From contig JBMNEH010000001.1 in NCBI GenBank assembly GCA_050948665.1, positions 620,001-684,000 of the forward strand: DNA of 64,000 bases. Direction: 5' to 3'. This DNA is from JBMNEH01 sp050948665. GTDB lineage: Bacteria; Bacillota; Clostridia; Christensenellales; UMGS416. The notes below the pieces were generated by a model. That model worked only from the letters and a program-made list of their open reading frames with translations. It ran no database searches and had not been told where the DNA came from. A program made the translations under genes and the position numbers. This document shows positions 16,280 through 25,059 of this stretch, one piece after another (position 1 is the stretch's first letter; each line of letters opens with the position of its first letter).

Positions 16280-17209
16280 TTAGAGCAATAGCTCATCCCT
16301 CTTGCGACGGCGATGCTCAAACACCAACTGTAGGGTCAGCAGAAGCAAACCAATTCCTATAGAGACTGCAGTGGGAATGATCCATCCGGCCGGCTTTTTC
16401 TCCGTGATTTCAGTAGGAGCGTCAGGTACAAGTGCTACAGGTCTTTGAGTAATCTCCGTGAACAAAGAGAGAGTTTGCGTGTATAATTTACCGGAAGCGT
16501 CTTCGGCGATAAGTGTTACGGTACCTAGGCTCTCTCCGTAGCTGCCATCCATGGAAGAAACAGAGAGGTTGGCCTTAGCGGTTTTGGTCTCTCCGGGGGC
16601 GAGGGAACCAAGTAGCAGACTTCCTGCCGATTCCAGCCCGGGAATATCAAAAACGAGTGCGACATTGTAAAGCATACCTTTTCCCAGGTTCATGACATCC
16701 ATGGAAAAGGCGGCGGCATTCCCTTCCTGTACCATGTCCGGGAAAACGGGCTGGTTATGGGAGAGGCGTACAGGCTGGGTGATCTCCAGAGACAGGCTGT
16801 CCTTAAAGGAGGAGGTTACGCCGTAGGTATCCTCAAACTCCCCGCACAGGGTCAGGCTTGCGTGTCCCGGGGCGGAATCAGCCGCCGCCTGCAGCGGGAA
16901 AACGATTTCCGCCGTTTCCCCCTTAGGAAGAGATTCAAGATAGAGAGAGGAAGCTTCCGGGAAAATCAGCCGGGAATCCGTCGTTTCCAGTGAAAGTTTC
17001 AGGTACAGTGCGTCCTGCCAAGTACTGGTATTGCGGACGGATACAGTCAGTTTGCTTTGGCTGCCGGCTTCCAATGTGCCGGATCCTATAGAAAAACCGG
17101 TGACCAGAAGTTTGGGTATGCTGCGTTTTCCGGCAAGGGCGGGAGAAGGGAAGGCAGATAGCAGAAGAAGCAAACAACACATGATCATGATAACGCTTTT
17201 TCTTTTCAT
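16280..17209 (-). CDS. Secreted CARDB-like membrane-anchored protein
   Basis: The 309-residue protein begins with a signal peptide ending near Ala26 (PALAG). It carries two beta-sandwich domains like those of COG1361/CARDB proteins, about residues 35-150 and 150-250. It ends in one membrane helix (residues 275-295) followed by a short Arg/Lys-rich tail. It would therefore display its domains outside the cell. It is the last gene of an operon with an ABC ATPase, FtsX permease and two-component pair. An accessory role for the permease, such as substrate capture or complex assembly, is an inference. No enzymatic motif is visible. AAGGAG overlaps the stop codon of the permease gene. Confidence 0.72.
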   Translation of the reverse strand: MKRKSVIMIMCCLLLLLSAFPSPALAGKRSIPKLLVTGFSIGSGTLEAGSQSKLTVSVRNTSTWQDALYLKLSLETTDSRLIFPEASSLYLESLPKGETAEIVFPLQAAADSAPGHASLTLCGEFEDTYGVTSSFKDSLSLEITQPVRLSHNQPVFPDMVQEGNAAAFSMDVMNLGKGMLYNVALVFDIPGLESAGSLLLGSLAPGETKTAKANLSVSSMDGSYGESLGTVTLIAEDASGKLYTQTLSLFTEITQRPVALVPDAPTEITEKKPAGWIIPTAVSIGIGLLLLTLQLVFEHRRRKRDELLL

Positions 17210-17219
17210 TGGATACTCC

Positions 17220-19937
17220 TTACAGACGACGGATATTTTCGACGATAGGGGCTTTCAGCACCGGCCGCAATTTCGTCCGTATGCTGATATGACACAAACC
17301 GAACAGGATTAGCAGTAGTGCAGGAGCCAGCAGAGACAACTGCATGACAGTGCTGGACAGAGGCTGGCTCAGACGCAACAGAATGAGGAGAACTCCACCC
17401 ACCCCCAACAGCCAGCCTCCTCCTCCACCCAGCAGGAAAGGAAGCAACAGTTGATGATTGTAAACGGAGGTGATACAGAATGAGGAGGCGCCTACTGCCC
17501 GAAGGGTCCCGAGCTGGGGGATATCCGCCTGTATGGAGTTGGACAGGGTACTGTAAAGCAGGGCATAGGTAAAACCGAAAAGCAACAACAACACACAGCA
17601 GCAGACAGAAAGTATGACCACGGAGACACGCCGGTTAGAGGCGGCAATCTCTATCCCGTCATAGACATTCATATGGGGGGAGCGGGATGCCAATCGCTTG
17701 AGGGTATCGGATATAAGGTCCGCTGTGGTTTCGTCCGGCTCCTGTGTCAGATAAAGGGAAAACTCCGAGTACCCTGTATCCCCGTAGCCCATGGCCGCCA
17801 GTCCGTCAAAGGTGGTCAGCAGACATATAGTACTGAAACCGAAGAAAGATATGTTGGATGGCAGCTTGTAGGGTTCGATCACGCCGCAGATCGTGCAGTC
17901 ATGCGACTGCTTTACCACATCATCGGGCAGTATGTAGCTGCCGGCGGTGCTGTCAAATTCCAGTGCGGAATCCGTTACAAGCCTGCTGATCTGCAGCGTA
18001 TCCCCCACAGAAAGCGCATCCTTCCGGTAAAGGGTGCCGGCATTATTCCGAAATTGGGCAGGATTTGTCAGAATCCTACAGAATTTGGAGTCAGCACGTT
18101 CTTCTGTTTCCAACATATAAGCGGCCGGCGCTACAGCCAGCACCGCTTCCCCCCGGTTCAGAGCATCCATATCAATGGTTCCTTCCGACAGGGCGGATAT
18201 GGTTACCCGCAGCTTTTCCGGGGAGATCGCTATCAGTTCCAGCTGCACAATCTCTCCGGCATAGCCGTATTCCTGTCGTATGAGCTGGTAGATATAGATA
18301 TCGGAAGAATCACCGCTATTATAATATTGCCCGTATGTAAGACCGACTTCGGTAAGGTAGCCAGTCAACTCCGAAAGCTCCACATTGACAGAGGTGGTTT
18401 GGAAACCCTCCACCCGGCTTACCAAAGGCAGCGAGGATAGTACAGCCTCATCTTCCAGGGTAAGACGGCCTGAGGAATACTCCGACAGAAGAAAATCCAT
18501 ATCCTGTGAGCGGTTGTTGTACAATATGTAGTCCGGAGCGCTTCCGCTCCCCAGGGGTGAAAAGTATTTGGCGTTTTGAATGACGATAAACCCGCTCAGT
18601 GTCAGCAGTACTGTACCTGCCACCAGAAGCAGACATAACAACACTGTCCGCCCACGCTGAAAGCCGGCTTTTCGTAGGGCCAACAAACGGGGAAGATGAT
18701 AGACCTTCCGGCTTTTCAGGGATTTCCGACTCCATTGCCGGGCAGCGTCGGTATTCCTGATAGCCTGCATCGGGGTGATACGGAGAGCGTGGGAAAGGGG
18801 CGTCAACGCAGAAAGCCAAAGGCTGATCAGACACAGCAGAAAGGTCAGACCCAATACCGGGAGATCTACCCGGAATACTATCCAGCCTGGAAAAAGCAGG
18901 GAGAGTCCCCACAGCAGCCCTAAGGCAGCAAAAAAGCCGGGGAGGAATACACAGAGACTGATGACGCCTATTTCCCCGAGAAGCAGGGAGCGTATCTGAT
19001 TTGCGGTGGCACCGATTGCCCGGAGCAGACCGATTTGACGCCGCCTTGCTTCCAAGCCGGCGGACATAATAGCTGCCAGCGCCAGTAAATCCGTCAAAGC
19101 CAGCGCCAAACCCACAATAGGAAGAGCGATAGCAAGTACCAGCGTATCCCCGGACAGGACAGAAAGCATGCTGCTGACAGAGAGGCAGTTAAAACCATTC
19201 CAGCCTTGGCGGGGATGCCTGGCAAGCCAAGCATCCAACCCGGTTTGGTTCCCCTGCAATACTCCCCAGTACTGGACCATGACCCGGCTACCGGGGAGAG
19301 GGACTTCCTCCTCCGCCGTTAAGCCCTGACAGAAGTCAGCAATGCCCGCACTTTTACTGCCTGTGATTTTCGATAGAGGCGATCCTCTATCCTCAAGGAT
19401 CCCCACAAGCGTATAGTCCTTTGTCTGAGAGGGGGAGAGCATAGCTGCGCCGTCCCACCCGGTGACGTTCAGTTTCAAGGTATCCCCCGGCCGGGCGGCG
19501 TTGTCGATTCCCGAAAGCGTCAGCCGTTCCAGAGCGATTTCCCCGGCCTTTTCGGGATATCGCCCTGCTAAAAGGTTATAATGGAGCATAGCGCAGAGCT
19601 CCGGGCTGTATCGAGCAATGGAGAAATCGTCATCGTGATCCTCCGGTCGGTTGGTAACCAGAAGCAGGTTTTCCTGTAGGACGTATCGGCTGACAACACC
19701 CTCTGTAAGCAGAGAATCTGTATCGGTATCGGCAGTATGGATGAGATAGAAATCTCCTTCACCGTAATGATCATACCTGTAGGCCTCAGCTGAAGCCATG
19801 AGACAGCTTTCCCCCGCCATCACAAGACTTAGGAAGAAAACCGCAAAAAATATACCCAACAAAAGCCGTATATTCTGCTTCCGCCGATTTTTCAGATTGC
19901 CACGGAGCAGAGTGGACATGGTTACCCTGCGACTCAT
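17220..19937 (-). CDS. FtsX-like ABC transporter permease with two FtsX modules
   Basis: This 905-residue membrane protein has an N-terminal membrane helix (about 24-45), a first extracellular domain of some 220 residues and three helices near 270-390. A second copy of the same plan follows: a helix near 430, a long extracellular domain of about 330 residues and three helices at 780-900. This is the duplicated FtsX layout of MacB-, YtrF- or peptide-resistance-type systems that act mechanically on extracellular substrates. The start overlaps the ATPase stop as ATGA. The neighbouring kinase and regulator suggest control by cell-envelope stress or antimicrobial peptides. The substrate is unknown. 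Confidence 0.88.
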   Translation of the reverse strand: MSRRVTMSTLLRGNLKNRRKQNIRLLLGIFFAVFFLSLVMAGESCLMASAEAYRYDHYGEGDFYLIHTADTDTDSLLTEGVVSRYVLQENLLLVTNRPEDHDDDFSIARYSPELCAMLHYNLLAGRYPEKAGEIALERLTLSGIDNAARPGDTLKLNVTGWDGAAMLSPSQTKDYTLVGILEDRGSPLSKITGSKSAGIADFCQGLTAEEEVPLPGSRVMVQYWGVLQGNQTGLDAWLARHPRQGWNGFNCLSVSSMLSVLSGDTLVLAIALPIVGLALALTDLLALAAIMSAGLEARRRQIGLLRAIGATANQIRSLLLGEIGVISLCVFLPGFFAALGLLWGLSLLFPGWIVFRVDLPVLGLTFLLCLISLWLSALTPLSHALRITPMQAIRNTDAARQWSRKSLKSRKVYHLPRLLALRKAGFQRGRTVLLCLLLVAGTVLLTLSGFIVIQNAKYFSPLGSGSAPDYILYNNRSQDMDFLLSEYSSGRLTLEDEAVLSSLPLVSRVEGFQTTSVNVELSELTGYLTEVGLTYGQYYNSGDSSDIYIYQLIRQEYGYAGEIVQLELIAISPEKLRVTISALSEGTIDMDALNRGEAVLAVAPAAYMLETEERADSKFCRILTNPAQFRNNAGTLYRKDALSVGDTLQISRLVTDSALEFDSTAGSYILPDDVVKQSHDCTICGVIEPYKLPSNISFFGFSTICLLTTFDGLAAMGYGDTGYSEFSLYLTQEPDETTADLISDTLKRLASRSPHMNVYDGIEIAASNRRVSVVILSVCCCVLLLLFGFTYALLYSTLSNSIQADIPQLGTLRAVGASSFCITSVYNHQLLLPFLLGGGGGWLLGVGGVLLILLRLSQPLSSTVMQLSLLAPALLLILFGLCHISIRTKLRPVLKAPIVENIRRL

Positions 19938-20623
19938 ATCCTTCCCTCCCGCCGGCTGTCGGAGAGGAACTTCCCATCCCCAAGGGTGAGCACTCGATCC
20001 GCCTGTTCAGCAATATGCAGGTCATGGGTCACAAGCACGAGGGTAACACCAAAATCCTGCCCTGACTGCCGCAGCAGCCCCAGCACCTCACGGCCGGCTT
20101 TGCCGTCCAGATTTCCGGTAGGCTCATCGGCAAACACCACACCGGGTTTATTGGCTAATGCCCGTGCAATGGCTACCCGCTGCTGCTGCCCTCCGGACAA
20201 TGCTCCCGGCAGATGATCCAGCCGGTCACCGAGACCCAGCCGGGCTATTAACTCCCGTATATAGATTTCTTCCGGTAATTTCCCGTCCAGCATACAGGGA
20301 AGCAGGATGTTTTCATAAGCGGAAAGCTCTTGCACCAGATTGTAAGCTTGAAAAACGAAACCAAAACGCCGCCGCCGGAGTATGGATAACTGGTTATCGT
20401 TATAATGGTAGAGGGACTTTCCCTGATAGCGAACAATGCCCCCGGTGGGGGCTTCCAATCCCCCTAACAGGTGAAGCAGGGTGGATTTTCCGGAGCCGCT
20501 GGGCCCGGTAATGGCTAGAAACTCCCCCGGATCAATTTCCAAGTCAACATGATCCACCGCTGTTATCTTCTGATCTCCATTGGCATAGACCCGGGTCAAA
20601 CCTTCACAAGATAAAATCGACAT
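19934..20623 (-). CDS. MacB/LolD-type ABC transporter ATPase
   Basis: This is the ATPase partner of the FtsX permease. The 229-residue protein has Walker A GPSGSGKST, the signature LSGGQQQRVAIARAL, Walker B VVFADEPTGNLDG and the H-loop VTHDLHIAE. This is the standard sequence set of the MacB/LolD/FtsE class. I chose the ATG at 20623 with AGGAG upstream. A longer in-frame reading to 20818 runs into the kinase gene and has no such site. It lies 58 bases after the kinase stop and overlaps the permease start. Confidence 0.93.
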   Translation of the reverse strand: MSILSCEGLTRVYANGDQKITAVDHVDLEIDPGEFLAITGPSGSGKSTLLHLLGGLEAPTGGIVRYQGKSLYHYNDNQLSILRRRRFGFVFQAYNLVQELSAYENILLPCMLDGKLPEEIYIRELIARLGLGDRLDHLPGALSGGQQQRVAIARALANKPGVVFADEPTGNLDGKAGREVLGLLRQSGQDFGVTLVLVTHDLHIAEQADRVLTLGDGKFLSDSRREGRI

Positions 20624-20681
20624 GTTTACTCTCCTGCTTACAATATACCGCCGGAATCTTACGATTAGGTGAAGGAGTGAC

Positions 20682-21590
20682 TTACGATTCCGTAAGGTGT
20701 ACCAAGGTCCCGGCATATTGGGGTAGCCAGAGAGAGAGCACCAGTCCCCTTTTCCCGTTGAAGGCTGAAATATCTCCATGATGCAGGTTGAGTATGCTTC
20801 GGGCAATGGCCAGTCCAAGTCCTGTGCTACCTACACCCGGAGTGAGGGAGGAGAATCTGTCAAAAATTCGGTTCAGCGCTTCCGCCGGAATGCCGCCGCC
20901 GTCGTCTTCTATACGGATACGGAGCATCCCCTCTTCGGCGGAGGCCTGTATTAGAATTTTCCCTGAGGGGGAGGTGTGTTCACATGCGTTTTTCAATATA
21001 TTGGCGAGCGCTTCCTCCAGCCACCGGTGGTCAAATCGGCCGGGAACGGGGAAGGAAGGAAGGACGAATTCCTTCTCCGGAAACAGCGGCATCAGTTCTC
21101 CCGTTATCTTTCGCAGCAACGCCGAAACGTCCCCCTCCTCATATTTGAGCGAATAAGCGCGGGCGTTCAGCTTCTCCAGTTGCAGGAGGGAGACAATCAG
21201 TTTCTCCATCCGGTGGGTCAGGATGAACAGCTTGTCCACACGAGGATCTCCAGTGTCCTGTGCCATCATCTCCAGATACAATTCCATGGAGGCCAAGGGA
21301 GTCTTCAGTTGATGGGAGATGTCCGCAATCAGGGAAACGGTGCGTTCCCGGTGCTGTTGCAGTTGTTCCCGGCTACGATGGATTTCATCCGTCAGTTCTG
21401 CCAAACCATTTTGCAGGGGGGCAAGGATGTCCTCCGCAACACTGTAATCCAATGTGTCACCCTCCCGGGAGAAGATCGCAAGGGCGGAACATAGGGCGTT
21501 CACTTGTTTTTCCAGTTTCTTCTGCCGGAATATCATCAGCAGGGAGACCCCAGTCAATGCCGCAGCCAGTACCGCACATAGCCAGATCAA
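20682..21590 (-). CDS. Sensor histidine kinase, single N-terminal membrane helix
   Basis: This is the sensor of the two-component pair. The start is most likely the TTG at 21590, which overlaps the stop codon of the regulator gene (TTGA) and has GGAGG seven bases upstream. The resulting 302-residue protein has one membrane helix (residues 2-22), no real extracellular domain, a coiled linker, the H-box ISHQLKTPL (His93) and an ATPase domain with N-box NILKNACEH, DDGGGIP and GSTGLGLAIA. With no sensing domain outside, it may sense within the membrane or be switched by the FtsX transporter, as in Bce-type modules. That link is inference. Confidence 0.88.
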   Translation of the reverse strand: MIWLCAVLAAALTGVSLLMIFRQKKLEKQVNALCSALAIFSREGDTLDYSVAEDILAPLQNGLAELTDEIHRSREQLQQHRERTVSLIADISHQLKTPLASMELYLEMMAQDTGDPRVDKLFILTHRMEKLIVSLLQLEKLNARAYSLKYEEGDVSALLRKITGELMPLFPEKEFVLPSFPVPGRFDHRWLEEALANILKNACEHTSPSGKILIQASAEEGMLRIRIEDDGGGIPAEALNRIFDRFSSLTPGVGSTGLGLAIARSILNLHHGDISAFNGKRGLVLSLWLPQYAGTLVHLTES

Positions 21591-22243
21591 GATACTTCCT
21601 CCTTCCAACGGTAGCCGACGTCCCGAATGGTCTCTATATTGTCCGGACCGATCTTCTTCCGGAGACGGCTGACATGCACGGACAATGTATTGTCGTCGAT
21701 GAAAGCGCCACCCTGGTCCCACAGGCGGGAAAGCAGCATCTGCCGTGTCATAATACGCCCCCTATTCCGCAGCAGCAACATCAGAAGAGAGAATTCCGTA
21801 GGCGTCAGGTAAACCGGGCTGTTCCCCCGGGTAACGCTCCGGGCATCCAGATCCACCCGAAGATCTCCCCGCATGTACACCGGACTTGCTTCCCGAAGCC
21901 GGGCTTTGATGCGGGACAGTAACTCCCTGGTGCGGAACGGCTTTGTCACATAGTCATCCCCACCGACATCCAGCCCATGCACCACCTGCTCCTCCTCGTC
22001 ATAGGCTGTAAGGAAGAGTACCGGTAAACGATGCCCTTCCTCACGAAGCCGGCGGCAGAGACTGAAGCCATTGCCATCCGGCAGGAGCACGTCCAGAACA
22101 AGTAGATCCGGAAGGTTTTCCATCGCTTTCTGGGTTTCTCGGCAGCTACTGACCGCTGTTACTCGGTAACCTTCCCGTTCCAACAACTCACGGATGCTCT
22201 CTCTCAGAAGCGGATCGTCCTCAGTTAACAGTATATGTTGCAT
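21587..22243 (-). CDS. OmpR/PhoB family response regulator
   Basis: This is the DNA-binding output of the two-component pair. Residues 1-115 form the receiver domain with the acidic pair Glu8-Asp9-Asp10, the phosphoacceptor Asp51 (LLVLDVLLP), the Thr in FLTAYD and the Lys in VTKPF. Residues 125-218 form the OmpR-type winged helix, ending in TIRDVGYRWK. I chose the start at 22243, with GGAGG seven bases upstream, over the ATG five codons earlier. It is the first gene of the minus-strand operon. Confidence 0.93.
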   Translation of the reverse strand: MQHILLTEDDPLLRESIRELLEREGYRVTAVSSCRETQKAMENLPDLLVLDVLLPDGNGFSLCRRLREEGHRLPVLFLTAYDEEEQVVHGLDVGGDDYVTKPFRTRELLSRIKARLREASPVYMRGDLRVDLDARSVTRGNSPVYLTPTEFSLLMLLLRNRGRIMTRQMLLSRLWDQGGAFIDDNTLSVHVSRLRKKIGPDNIETIRDVGYRWKEEVS

Positions 22244-22262
22244 GCCCTGCCCTCCCATAGGT

Positions 22263-22268
22263 ATTATA
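22263..22268 (-). promoter_or_regulatory. Extended -10 promoter of the two-component operon
   Basis: On the minus strand TATAAT is preceded by TGC, giving an extended -10 element. No good -35 box is seen at 17 bases. The start codon at 22243 lies 20 bases after it. Confidence 0.55.
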
Positions 22269-22434
22269 GCATATTCTGTGCCGGGGCATGGCCTAAGAAA
22301 CCATAAGAAGCCGCCCGGAGCAGGATTCTGTCAGGATTTCGGAATAAAAACGCAAGGAAAGAGGGAACTGTCATACAGGAGAAAGGAGGTCGCGCCCGCA
22401 AAAAATCTTACCGGTTTCTAGCGCAGGGTATACG

Positions 22435-22463
22435 AAAAGCCGCGGGGGATCCCCGCGGCTTTT
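22435..22463 (-). terminator. Terminator of the Crp-FprA operon
   Basis: A perfect 13-bp stem (AAAAGCCGCGGGG and complement) with a three-base loop ends in TTTT in both directions. It sits nine bases after the flavoprotein stop codon on the minus strand. Confidence 0.9.
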
Positions 22464-22471
22464 TATACGAT

Positions 22472-23644
22472 TTATCTGCAGAGCTCCTCGGCCAGCGCAT
22501 CCAGTTTACTATCGGTGCCGGCGTCGGCGGAAGAAAAGAGGGTAACGGTATTCTCGGTAAAGGTCAGATCGGGTTGTTTCTCCAACAGCTGCCGCATGAG
22601 CTTAGCGGCAGCGGGAGCCCAGGTGCCGTTCTCTATCAGTGCGACGGTGCGTTTCCGGTAGCCGCGATGGGTCAGGTGGAGCAGGAAGTGCTCCATCGGG
22701 GGAAAGATACCCATGTTGTAGGTCGTGGCAGCCAATACCAGCCTGTCATACCGGAAGGCCGCCGATACGGCCTCCGACCAGTCACACCGCGACAGGTTGT
22801 ATACGGCGACTTCACAGTTCCGCTGACGAAGCTTTTCAGCCAGCGCTTCCGCCACGGCCTGGGTATTTCCGTAAACGGATGTATAGGCGATCACCACACC
22901 CGCAGATTCCGGATGGTAGGAGGACCAAGTGTCGTACAGGCTGATATAATAAGACAGATTTTTCCGCAGTACCGGACCGTGAAGGGGGCAGATGGCGGAG
23001 ATGTCCAACGCAGCCGCCTTCTTCAACAGTGCCTGTACCTGGGCGCCGTACTTTCCCACGATGCCGATGTAGTATCGCCGCGCCTCGGCCTCCCAAGGCT
23101 CATCGGTATCCGTTGTGCCGAACTTGCCAAAGCCGTCCGCCGAGAAAAGGACTTTGTCAATGCTGTCATAGGTTACCATGACCTCCGGCCAATGCACCAT
23201 GGGCGCAGCCAGGAAGGTCAGTGTATGCCGGCCCAGGGAGAGAGAATCCCCCTCCTTGACCGCAATGCGCCGGTCGGCAAAGCTTTGCCCGAAGAACCGG
23301 CCCATCATGGTAAACGCCATGGGAGTCGCCACGATCCGGGCTTCGGGGTAGGCTTCGGCAAAAACCGCAATGCCGGCGGAATGATCGGGTTCCATATGCT
23401 GCACGATCAGATAATCGGGCTGCCGCCCTTCCAGCGCAGCCGACAGATTATCCAACCATTCCCGAATCATACGGCGGTCCACAGTATCCAACACGGCGAT
23501 TTGATCGTCGAAAATCATATAGGAATTGTAGGACATGCCGTTTTGAAGGGGATATTGCTCCTCAAACAGGTCGAGGTCAGGGTCATTGACGCCGATACAA
23601 CGGATATCTTTTGTCACAAGCATGGCATTTACCTTGACTTTCAT
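22472..23644 (-). CDS. FprA-type diiron flavoprotein (O2/NO reductase)
   Basis: This is a class A flavodiiron protein that reduces oxygen to water and/or nitric oxide to nitrous oxide, protecting anaerobes. Residues 1-250 form the metallo-beta-lactamase-like diiron domain. The ligand motif HMEPDH (His83, Glu85, Asp87, His88) is intact, with further ligands in PMVHWPE, SADGFG and PLHGP. Residues 255-390 form the flavodoxin domain with the FMN loop TSVYGNTQAV. The true start is the ATG at 23644, which overlaps the stop of the regulator gene before it. There is no rubredoxin domain, so an external electron donor is needed. The Crp/Fnr gene in the same operon suggests redox control. Confidence 0.93.
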   Translation of the reverse strand: MKVKVNAMLVTKDIRCIGVNDPDLDLFEEQYPLQNGMSYNSYMIFDDQIAVLDTVDRRMIREWLDNLSAALEGRQPDYLIVQHMEPDHSAGIAVFAEAYPEARIVATPMAFTMMGRFFGQSFADRRIAVKEGDSLSLGRHTLTFLAAPMVHWPEVMVTYDSIDKVLFSADGFGKFGTTDTDEPWEAEARRYYIGIVGKYGAQVQALLKKAAALDISAICPLHGPVLRKNLSYYISLYDTWSSYHPESAGVVIAYTSVYGNTQAVAEALAEKLRQRNCEVAVYNLSRCDWSEAVSAAFRYDRLVLAATTYNMGIFPPMEHFLLHLTHRGYRKRTVALIENGTWAPAAAKLMRQLLEKQPDLTFTENTVTLFSSADAGTDSKLDALAEELCR

Positions 23645-24324
23645 AGGGATTCTTCCGCCAGCCTCTCGAGCCCGGCGGGATCGATGAGGGTGATACTGCC
23701 CCTTTCGAGGGAGACAAGCCCCTCGGCCTGGAGAAATTTCAACAGCCGGGTAATGACCTCCCGGGGACTGCCCAGATGGTTGCCCAGCATGGCATGGGTG
23801 ACGGTCAGCTTGTCTGTCCCCTGCAGGATCCTTTCCTCCAGCAGTAGCGCCGCCAGCTGGGAATCCAGTTTTTTGGACTGTATCTGCTCCATACGCCACA
23901 TGACTTCCGAAAAATGAGAGGCCATGAGAAGATTGGTAAAATTGGCGACCGCCGGGGATTCCTCCATCAGGGGCTTGTATACCGACGGAGCGACCACCAG
24001 TACCCGGGTGTCCGCCTCGGCGGAGACCATGACATCAAACTGGATGCCTTTGAGCATACAGGAGGCGGAAAGAAGGCAAATATCCCGATCCAGCAGGCGA
24101 TAGAGGGTCATTTCCTTTCCGCTTTCCGATATCGTGTAGATGCGAAGACGGCCGGACTCCACCAAAAACAGTCCCACACAATCTTCCCCGCCCCGATGCA
24201 GCAATGTGCCTTCGGGGTAGAATCTCCGGCTGATATTGTTTTTTACCCGGTCCTTCTGCAGGGCTGTCAAAGCCGTCCAAAACGGGAAATAGGACGCGGG
24301 ATCGATCTCTGCTTTGTACTCCAC
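23641..24324 (-). CDS. Crp/Fnr family transcriptional regulator
   Basis: The 227-residue protein has a cyclic-nucleotide-binding-type beta-roll (about residues 30-130), a long dimer helix and a Crp-type helix-turn-helix seen in THAMLGNHLGSPREVITRLLKFL. A cluster of N-terminal cysteines as in oxygen-sensing Fnr is absent. Cys49, Cys83 and Cys89 are the only cysteines apparent in the sensor domain, so the signal is uncertain. It shares an ATGA overlap with the FprA gene. The two form one operon, so it probably controls FprA and itself in response to oxygen, NO or redox state. A dyad inside its own promoter supports autoregulation. Confidence 0.9.
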   Translation of the reverse strand: MEYKAEIDPASYFPFWTALTALQKDRVKNNISRRFYPEGTLLHRGGEDCVGLFLVESGRLRIYTISESGKEMTLYRLLDRDICLLSASCMLKGIQFDVMVSAEADTRVLVVAPSVYKPLMEESPAVANFTNLLMASHFSEVMWRMEQIQSKKLDSQLAALLLEERILQGTDKLTVTHAMLGNHLGSPREVITRLLKFLQAEGLVSLERGSITLIDPAGLERLAEESL

Positions 24325-24344
24325 CGCTGCACCTCCGTGCTCCT

Positions 24345-24372
24345 ATTATAACGTATTTGCGGTGAAATACAA
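24345..24372 (-). promoter_or_regulatory. Promoter of the Crp-FprA operon with internal dyad
   Basis: On the minus strand TTGTAT (24372-24367), a 16-bp spacer and TATAAT (24350-24345) form the promoter. The inverted repeat GTATTT-N6-AAATAC (24353-24370) overlaps the -35 box and fills most of the spacer, the place for a repressor or autoregulator site. Confidence 0.75.
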
Positions 24373-24566
24373 GAGAAACTGCCCGCTTATCGAAAGCAGG
24401 CGGACAAAACAGGGTTATTGCCGCTTTTTAAGCGGCGGAGGCGGCCGCACTGTTCTCCTTTTCCATGGAAGCGGATAATCCCGGTAAAGAGCAGATGTTT
24501 CCCCGGTTGTTTTCTGTTCTTAACCGAAGAAGACTTCTCCGCAGCATACTTCTTTGTTCGCTCCGT

Positions 24567-24875
24567 TTACCGGAGCATTGCCAGCATGGACTCTTTTGTG
24601 CGGGCGCCGACAGCCTTCTCGTGGATCTTGCCGTTTTTCATCACGACAAGAGTGGGGATACTGGATACCTTGAACTGCTGTGCCAACTCCGGCTCCTGAT
24701 CCACGTCGACTTTACCGACGATATACTCGGGATGCTCCTCCGCAATGGATTCCACGAGGGGAGCCACCATTCGGCAGGGACCGCACCAGGTGGCAAAAAA
24801 ATCGATCAACACAGGCTTCTGCGCCTCAAGCACTTCTTTCTGAAAATTTTCCTTCGTCAAATGCAATACTGCCAT
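24567..24875 (-). CDS. trxA: Thioredoxin
   Basis: This is a small cytosolic disulfide reductase of 102 residues with the active site WCGPC (FFATWCGPCRMVAP) and the cis-proline region SSIPTLVV. I chose the ATG at 24875, preceded by GAGAGGA, over an in-frame ATG five codons earlier. It lies upstream of the Crp-FprA operon on the same strand. The 240 bases between them hold a GC-rich hairpin (24420-24436) without a T run. No thioredoxin reductase gene is in the window. Confidence 0.94.
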   Translation of the reverse strand: MAVLHLTKENFQKEVLEAQKPVLIDFFATWCGPCRMVAPLVESIAEEHPEYIVGKVDVDQEPELAQQFKVSSIPTLVVMKNGKIHEKAVGARTKESMLAMLR

Positions 24876-24987
24876 TTTATATCCTCTCATTCATCTTTCT
24901 CCGCAGGCGGTTTGTCTGCGTTTTGATTCTATCATATCTGAAATGGATCCGGAATACTGTGATGATGTCACATTCGGAATTATTTTC

Positions 24988-25018
24988 TGTGAATTGGAAC
25001 GAATTGATAAAATTCACA
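24988..25018 (+). promoter_or_regulatory. 8-bp inverted repeat before the DUF4349 gene
   Basis: TGTGAATT (24988-24995) and AATTCACA (25011-25018) are perfect inverted repeats separated by 15 bases, 42 bases before the start codon. It may be an operator or a transcript hairpin. I see no convincing promoter hexamers around it. Confidence 0.4.
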
Positions 25019-25059
25019 TCTAAAGAATAAGAGCATTTGGTAATGGAGGTACAATTTTT

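Noticed and set aside
24420..24436. GCCGCTT/AAGCGGC hairpin as a terminator of thioredoxin
   Set aside because: It has no T run on the minus strand and lies about 130 bases after the stop codon, so I did not call it.
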